Assembly (NCBI GenBank): GCA_958410215.1
Contig: CATYOF010000019.1
Location: 1-28,063 of the forward strand
DNA: 28,063 nt
From: an uncultured Cryptobacterium sp.
GTDB taxonomy: Bacteria > Actinomycetota > Coriobacteriia > Coriobacteriales > Eggerthellaceae
Reading direction: 5' to 3'
Made by a program: the position numbers and the translations under genes. This document shows, piece by piece, positions 25,479 through 28,063 of this stretch (its first letter is position 1; each line of letters begins with the position of its first letter). The notes beneath the pieces were generated by a model that was not told the origin of the DNA, made no database searches, and saw only the letters and a program-made list of their open reading frames with translations.

Positions 25479-26270
25479 TTACTGGATAGACCAACCACCG
25501 TCGAGCGTAATGGTCTGACCAGTGGTGTACTCGTTGATTGGATGCAGGAAGAACATAATTGCTTCTGCCATTTCATCAAGAGAGCCCATGTAGGTGTAGT
25601 CAGCCAATGGGGTACGGCTCTTTACATAAGCCTCCTGCTGAGGATTATCTTCGAATACCTTCTTAACCATTGGAGTCATTACGTAACCAGGTGCGATACC
25701 GTTTACCTTGATGTTGTACTGAGCCAGGTCAACAGCCAAAGCGCGAACCATACCCATTACAGCAGACTTGGTGGTGCAGTAAGGAGCAATGTTCTCCATT
25801 GCACGGTCGCCACGGCCAGAAGATACGAGAACGATCTTGCCGCCCTTGTCCTTCATGTACTTAGCAGCAGAAGTTGCAATGAACCAATTTGCCTTTACGT
25901 TTACTGCGAAGATCTTCTCCCACATTTCCTCGGTAACGTCGAGAGCGTTGGTGCGAGGAAGAGAGATGCCTGCAGTGGAAACAACCATGTCGATGCCACC
26001 GAATTCTTCAACGGTCTTAGCGAGCATTGCATCAATGTCGCTCTGCTTGGTGCCGTCGCAGAACATGCCGATTGCCTTGCCGCCTTCTGCCTTAAGTTCT
26101 TCAGCAGTGTCAAGGCAAATCTGCTCAGGAACGCCGCAAATCATTACGTTTGCACCTGCTGCGCAGAGAGCCTGTGCGGTTGCCTTACCAATACCAGAGC
26201 CGCCACCCATTACTACGGCAGTCTTACCTGCGAGCTGCTCCTTTGGTTCTCCAGCAAACCAGTTAGCCAT
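25479..26270 (-). CDS. Short-chain dehydrogenase/reductase, first gene of the CoA cluster
   Basis: This is a 263-residue classical SDR. The ATG at 26268-26270 has GGAGGG five bases upstream; a frame extending to 26330 would begin inside the leader. The cofactor loop is GGGSGIG (22-28), where most SDRs have TG-x3-G-x-G. The usual NNAG is replaced by STAG (98-101). N124, S151 (LVSSGRG), Y164 and K168 (YCTTK) complete the catalytic tetrad. GWS near the C-terminus is typical. BaiA-like hydroxysteroid or 3-hydroxyacyl substrates are possible but not proved by the motifs. It leads the transcript toward the zinc alcohol dehydrogenase, so the pair may oxidise different hydroxyl groups or different stereoisomers of one substrate. 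About 243 of its codons in a row avoid TTA, CTA and TCA. Confidence 0.92.
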   Translation of the reverse strand: MANWFAGEPKEQLAGKTAVVMGGGSGIGKATAQALCAAGANVMICGVPEQICLDTAEELKAEGGKAIGMFCDGTKQSDIDAMLAKTVEEFGGIDMVVSTAGISLPRTNALDVTEEMWEKIFAVNVKANWFIATSAAKYMKDKGGKIVLVSSGRGDRAMENIAPYCTTKSAVMGMVRALAVDLAQYNIKVNGIAPGYVMTPMVKKVFEDNPQQEAYVKSRTPLADYTYMGSLDEMAEAIMFFLHPINEYTTGQTITLDGGWSIQ

Positions 26271-26295
26271 AAAAACCCTCCTCTTTTCTTTATTC

Positions 26296-26324
26296 CAAGG
26301 AAACCCTTTCTCTATGTTTCCTTG
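26296..26324 (-). promoter_or_regulatory. Hairpin in the leader of the enzyme cluster
   Basis: CAAGGAAAC and GTTTCCTTG form a perfect 9-base inverted repeat with an 11-base spacer, ending about 25 bases before the SDR start codon. It could be an RNA hairpin controlling translation or stability, or a protein-binding site. Confidence 0.5.
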
Positions 26325-26399
26325 ATTCACACTATTTCAAACAGGTACTATGGTCGGCCAGAACTGGGTTTGGGTCTAATTGTCTACTGATGAATACCT

Positions 26400-26433
26400 A
26401 TAGCAAACACAAATGATATGTATTTGTTTCTAT
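26400..26433. promoter_or_regulatory. Candidate LysR operator upstream of the enzyme cluster
   Basis: An interrupted dyad, ATAG..AAACACAAAT and ATTTGTTTCTAT, is centred near 26418, about 150 bases before the SDR start. Its core ACAAAT-N7-ATTTGT is perfect. Size and symmetry suit a LysR-type site, and a LysR gene lies just upstream. The rest of 26434-26745 is AT-rich and shows no gene. Confidence 0.45.
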
Positions 26434-26744
26434 CAGTTTGAACCTATTATTAAGGCATTAGTTATCAATTAACGGAAAAATAGCCATTTTTGACGTTTTT
26501 TCATAGCTGAAAACTATCGTTTTATAAATCTCAAATGAATATATAGGTTTATCAAGCCTTTCTCGTAAAAGTTTAGCCATTGACCGATTGTTAAAACATT
26601 GTTCCATGATGAAAAATCAACGCAAACATAAAGCATGTTTATCTATCTTTCTGCATCCAAGGAATCCAGTGCTCTTTATCGGTTTTAGGTCCACCATTGG
26701 CATATAGGACAAAATACGGGTTATAGGAAATTTTCAGCTTTAGC

Positions 26745-26786
26745 CAAAGAAATACAGCAGGGGCAGTTCACATTGAACTACCCCTG
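26745..26786 (-). terminator. Probable terminator of the second LysR gene
   Basis: CAGGGGCAGTTCA and TGAACTACCCCTG pair over 13 positions with one mismatch and a 3-base loop. On the minus strand they are followed by CTGTATTTCTTT. It lies about 97 bases after the LysR stop and should separate it from the SDR promoter. Confidence 0.75.
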
Positions 26787-26882
26787 TTTGATTAATAGTA
26801 TTGATTATAGAACTAGCCACAATCAGAGAATTGCTTTCCCCTTTTTAGATCGCACGCTCGCCTCTTAAGGCAAACTTTCCTT

Positions 26883-27854
26883 TTAGTATTGCTGATCGTA
26901 GAGTTTAGCTGCCTGATCAGAAGTGCCACCCTTCAGATAGCTTTCCTCTAGAGGAATTACCCCTGTAGGGAATTTAATATGACGCTGCGTAAACTTAATA
27001 AATTCTTCCACCAAGTGAGAATGGAAGGATTTTTTGTTATAGCCCAGATAGATAATATGGAATGGCTCACGAAGTTCAGCAATAGGAACCGTAACAAAAT
27101 TTTCTAACGATAGATCGTCAAGTGTTTCTAAAATAATGGCAGTGATGCTTCGGTCTGAAGCAACTAAAGAAGCGGCGCTAATTTCGTCATCAAAGCCCTG
27201 TTCAACATGAAGATCGTAGGCTTTGAACAATCCCTCAAAAATAATATGCATATAAGATTGGGAGCGATATGAGGTGAGCTTCGTATCCTTCAATTCGCGC
27301 AAAGAAACAACATCGCGCTGCGCAAAAGGACTTGAAGAATTAACCGCAAGCACTACATTCTGGGAAAATTGGGGCACAAATTCAATGTCTTCGCTAACGC
27401 CGTCTAATTTGCCACAGAAAACAACGTCGTACTTGCCATCTTCCAAACCCTTAAGACATTCGTAAGTGGTTCCCTGGTAGATATCAAATACCACATCATC
27501 ACCAAAAGCACCCTTAAAGGTACTTAAAAGACGAGGCAAATAATTACGCTGAATACTAATAACTGATCCGATACGGATGCGCCCACTGAGCCCCGAATTA
27601 TAGGCGCGCATAATTTCAACCGCTTTATCAATTTCATCAAGCGCCAAGCAGATATGCTTATTAAATTCTTCGCCATATTCGGTAAGTCGAACGTTGCGGC
27701 CTACACGCTCAAAGAAAGGAACGCCAATTTCCTTTTCAAGATTTTTAATCGAGTTAGAAAGAGAAGGTTGAGTAATATACAGACTTTCGGCAGCTTTACC
27801 ATAATGCTCATACTTAGCAAGGGTACGAAAGTAATACAGCTGAGCAAGGTTCAT
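26883..27854 (-). CDS. LysR-family transcriptional regulator, cluster-flanking paralogue 2
   Basis: This 323-residue LysR regulator has its helix-turn-helix at about 1-60 (AAESLYITQPSLSNSIKNLEKEIG) and an effector domain from about 90 to 300. The C-terminus is 13 residues longer than in the paralogue at 18664-19596, and the effector pocket regions differ much more than the DNA-binding heads. The two may therefore see similar operators but different ligands. The ATG is at 27852-27854, with GGTAGGG about 8 bases upstream. It lies directly before the enzyme cluster in the same direction and is the natural candidate for its activator. A symmetric dyad at 27938-27952 may mark autoregulation. Confidence 0.93.
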   Translation of the reverse strand: MNLAQLYYFRTLAKYEHYGKAAESLYITQPSLSNSIKNLEKEIGVPFFERVGRNVRLTEYGEEFNKHICLALDEIDKAVEIMRAYNSGLSGRIRIGSVISIQRNYLPRLLSTFKGAFGDDVVFDIYQGTTYECLKGLEDGKYDVVFCGKLDGVSEDIEFVPQFSQNVVLAVNSSSPFAQRDVVSLRELKDTKLTSYRSQSYMHIIFEGLFKAYDLHVEQGFDDEISAASLVASDRSITAIILETLDDLSLENFVTVPIAELREPFHIIYLGYNKKSFHSHLVEEFIKFTQRHIKFPTGVIPLEESYLKGGTSDQAAKLYDQQY

Positions 27855-27937
27855 ACAGTAGCCCTACCTTCCAAGCAACAGTGCAGTATACAAACCATAA
27901 CGAAACATAATAAAAAAGGCTTTAATGTTGCGTTAAT

Positions 27938-27952
27938 GAATTAATTTAATTC
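27938..27952. promoter_or_regulatory. Candidate autoregulatory dyad before the second LysR gene
   Basis: GAATTAA-T-TTAATTC is a perfect 7-base inverted repeat around one base, flanked by further TAAT/ATTA symmetry. It sits 84 bases before the LysR start. LysR proteins usually bind such A/T-rich dyads near their own promoters, but AT-rich DNA yields such repeats by chance. Confidence 0.4.
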
Positions 27953-28000
27953 TGATATTACCAGAAAACCATTGAAAAGAAATGAGTTATTAATGTAAAA

Positions 28001-28019
28001 GCTATGAAAAACAGATAGC
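28001..28019 (-). terminator. Possible terminator of an rRNA operon
   Basis: On the minus strand GCTAT and ATAGC form a short stem followed by TTTTAC, just after the putative 5S rRNA end. The stem is only five bases, so support is mainly from position. Confidence 0.4.
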
Positions 28020-28028
28020 GCCCTGCAT

Positions 28029-28063
28029 GAGCAGAACGACCTATCCTCCCACGGACTACACCG
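28029..28063 (-). rRNA. rrf: 3' end of 5S rRNA, cut by the window edge
   Basis: Read on the minus strand from the right edge, the sequence CGGTGTAGTCCG followed by TGGGAGGATAGGTCG fits the helix IV hairpin and the GAG-x-x-TAGG segment found at the 3' end of bacterial 5S rRNAs. The following TTCTGCTC would be the 3' strand of helix I. Only about 35 bases are visible and the 5' half lies outside, so helix I pairing cannot be tested. The 3' boundary is approximate. If correct, an rRNA operon reads leftward into the window. Confidence 0.6.

Noticed and set aside
21602..26270. Bile acid 7-dehydroxylation (bai) operon
   Set aside because: SDR and CaiB/BaiF-type genes recall baiA and baiF, but baiB, baiCD, baiE, baiG and baiH equivalents are missing and the main CoA-transferase looks closer to FldA/HadA.
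19738..26390. Five long plus-strand open frames opposite the enzyme cluster (up to 386 codons)
   Set aside because: They lie in exact antisense register to well-recognised enzymes and exist because the sense genes avoid TTA, CTA and TCA. Their translations show no family motif.
1..28063. CRISPR array or tRNA genes
   Set aside because: No regularly spaced direct repeats and no cloverleaf-like sequence were noticed on either strand by eye; a tRNAscan or CRISPR finder run was not possible.

Overview
The window looks like chromosomal DNA of an anaerobic, gut- or oral-type actinobacterium, most likely class Coriobacteriia (Eggerthellaceae-like). This is inference. It rests on the pyrG-xerD pair, the UPF0371/DUF1846 gene, the CaiB/BaiF-type CoA-transferase genes with an acyl-CoA dehydrogenase and LysR regulators, and a base composition that looks mid-40s % G+C by eye. 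No 16S sequence is present, so the genus is not fixed.

Left part (1-5.5 kb, minus strand): a type I restriction-modification operon, hsdM followed by the first 60 codons of hsdS cut by the window edge, then xerD and pyrG, which are almost contiguous. Middle part (5.9-16.6 kb): a DUF1846 gene; a guanidine-I (ykkC) riboswitch with an overlapping terminator that controls two overlapping SMR genes, a probable guanidinium exporter; murJ and nadK transcribed divergently; a methionine aminopeptidase; a membrane-anchored CapA-like protein; mtnA; and a short-chain dehydrogenase. Two nearly identical hairpin elements of about 195 bp lie in opposite orientation on either side of murJ-nadK, each between convergent genes.

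Right part (16.8-28 kb, all minus strand): a FUSC-family membrane protein, a LysR regulator, an acyl-CoA dehydrogenase, a CaiB/AMACR-like CoA-transferase or racemase, a FldA/HadA-like class III CoA-transferase, a zinc-type alcohol dehydrogenase, a short-chain dehydrogenase and a second, paralogous LysR regulator. The five enzymes look like one catabolic module: alcohol oxidation, CoA transfer, possible epimerisation and alpha,beta-desaturation. They share an extreme codon bias, with no TTA, CTA or TCA over hundreds of codons, and are separated into segments by terminator-like hairpins. The substrate cannot be read from the sequence, and the combination matches no pathway I can name with confidence, so it is the best candidate for an undescribed system here. 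The extreme right edge appears to be the 3' end of a 5S rRNA on the minus strand, which would end an rRNA operon lying beyond the window.
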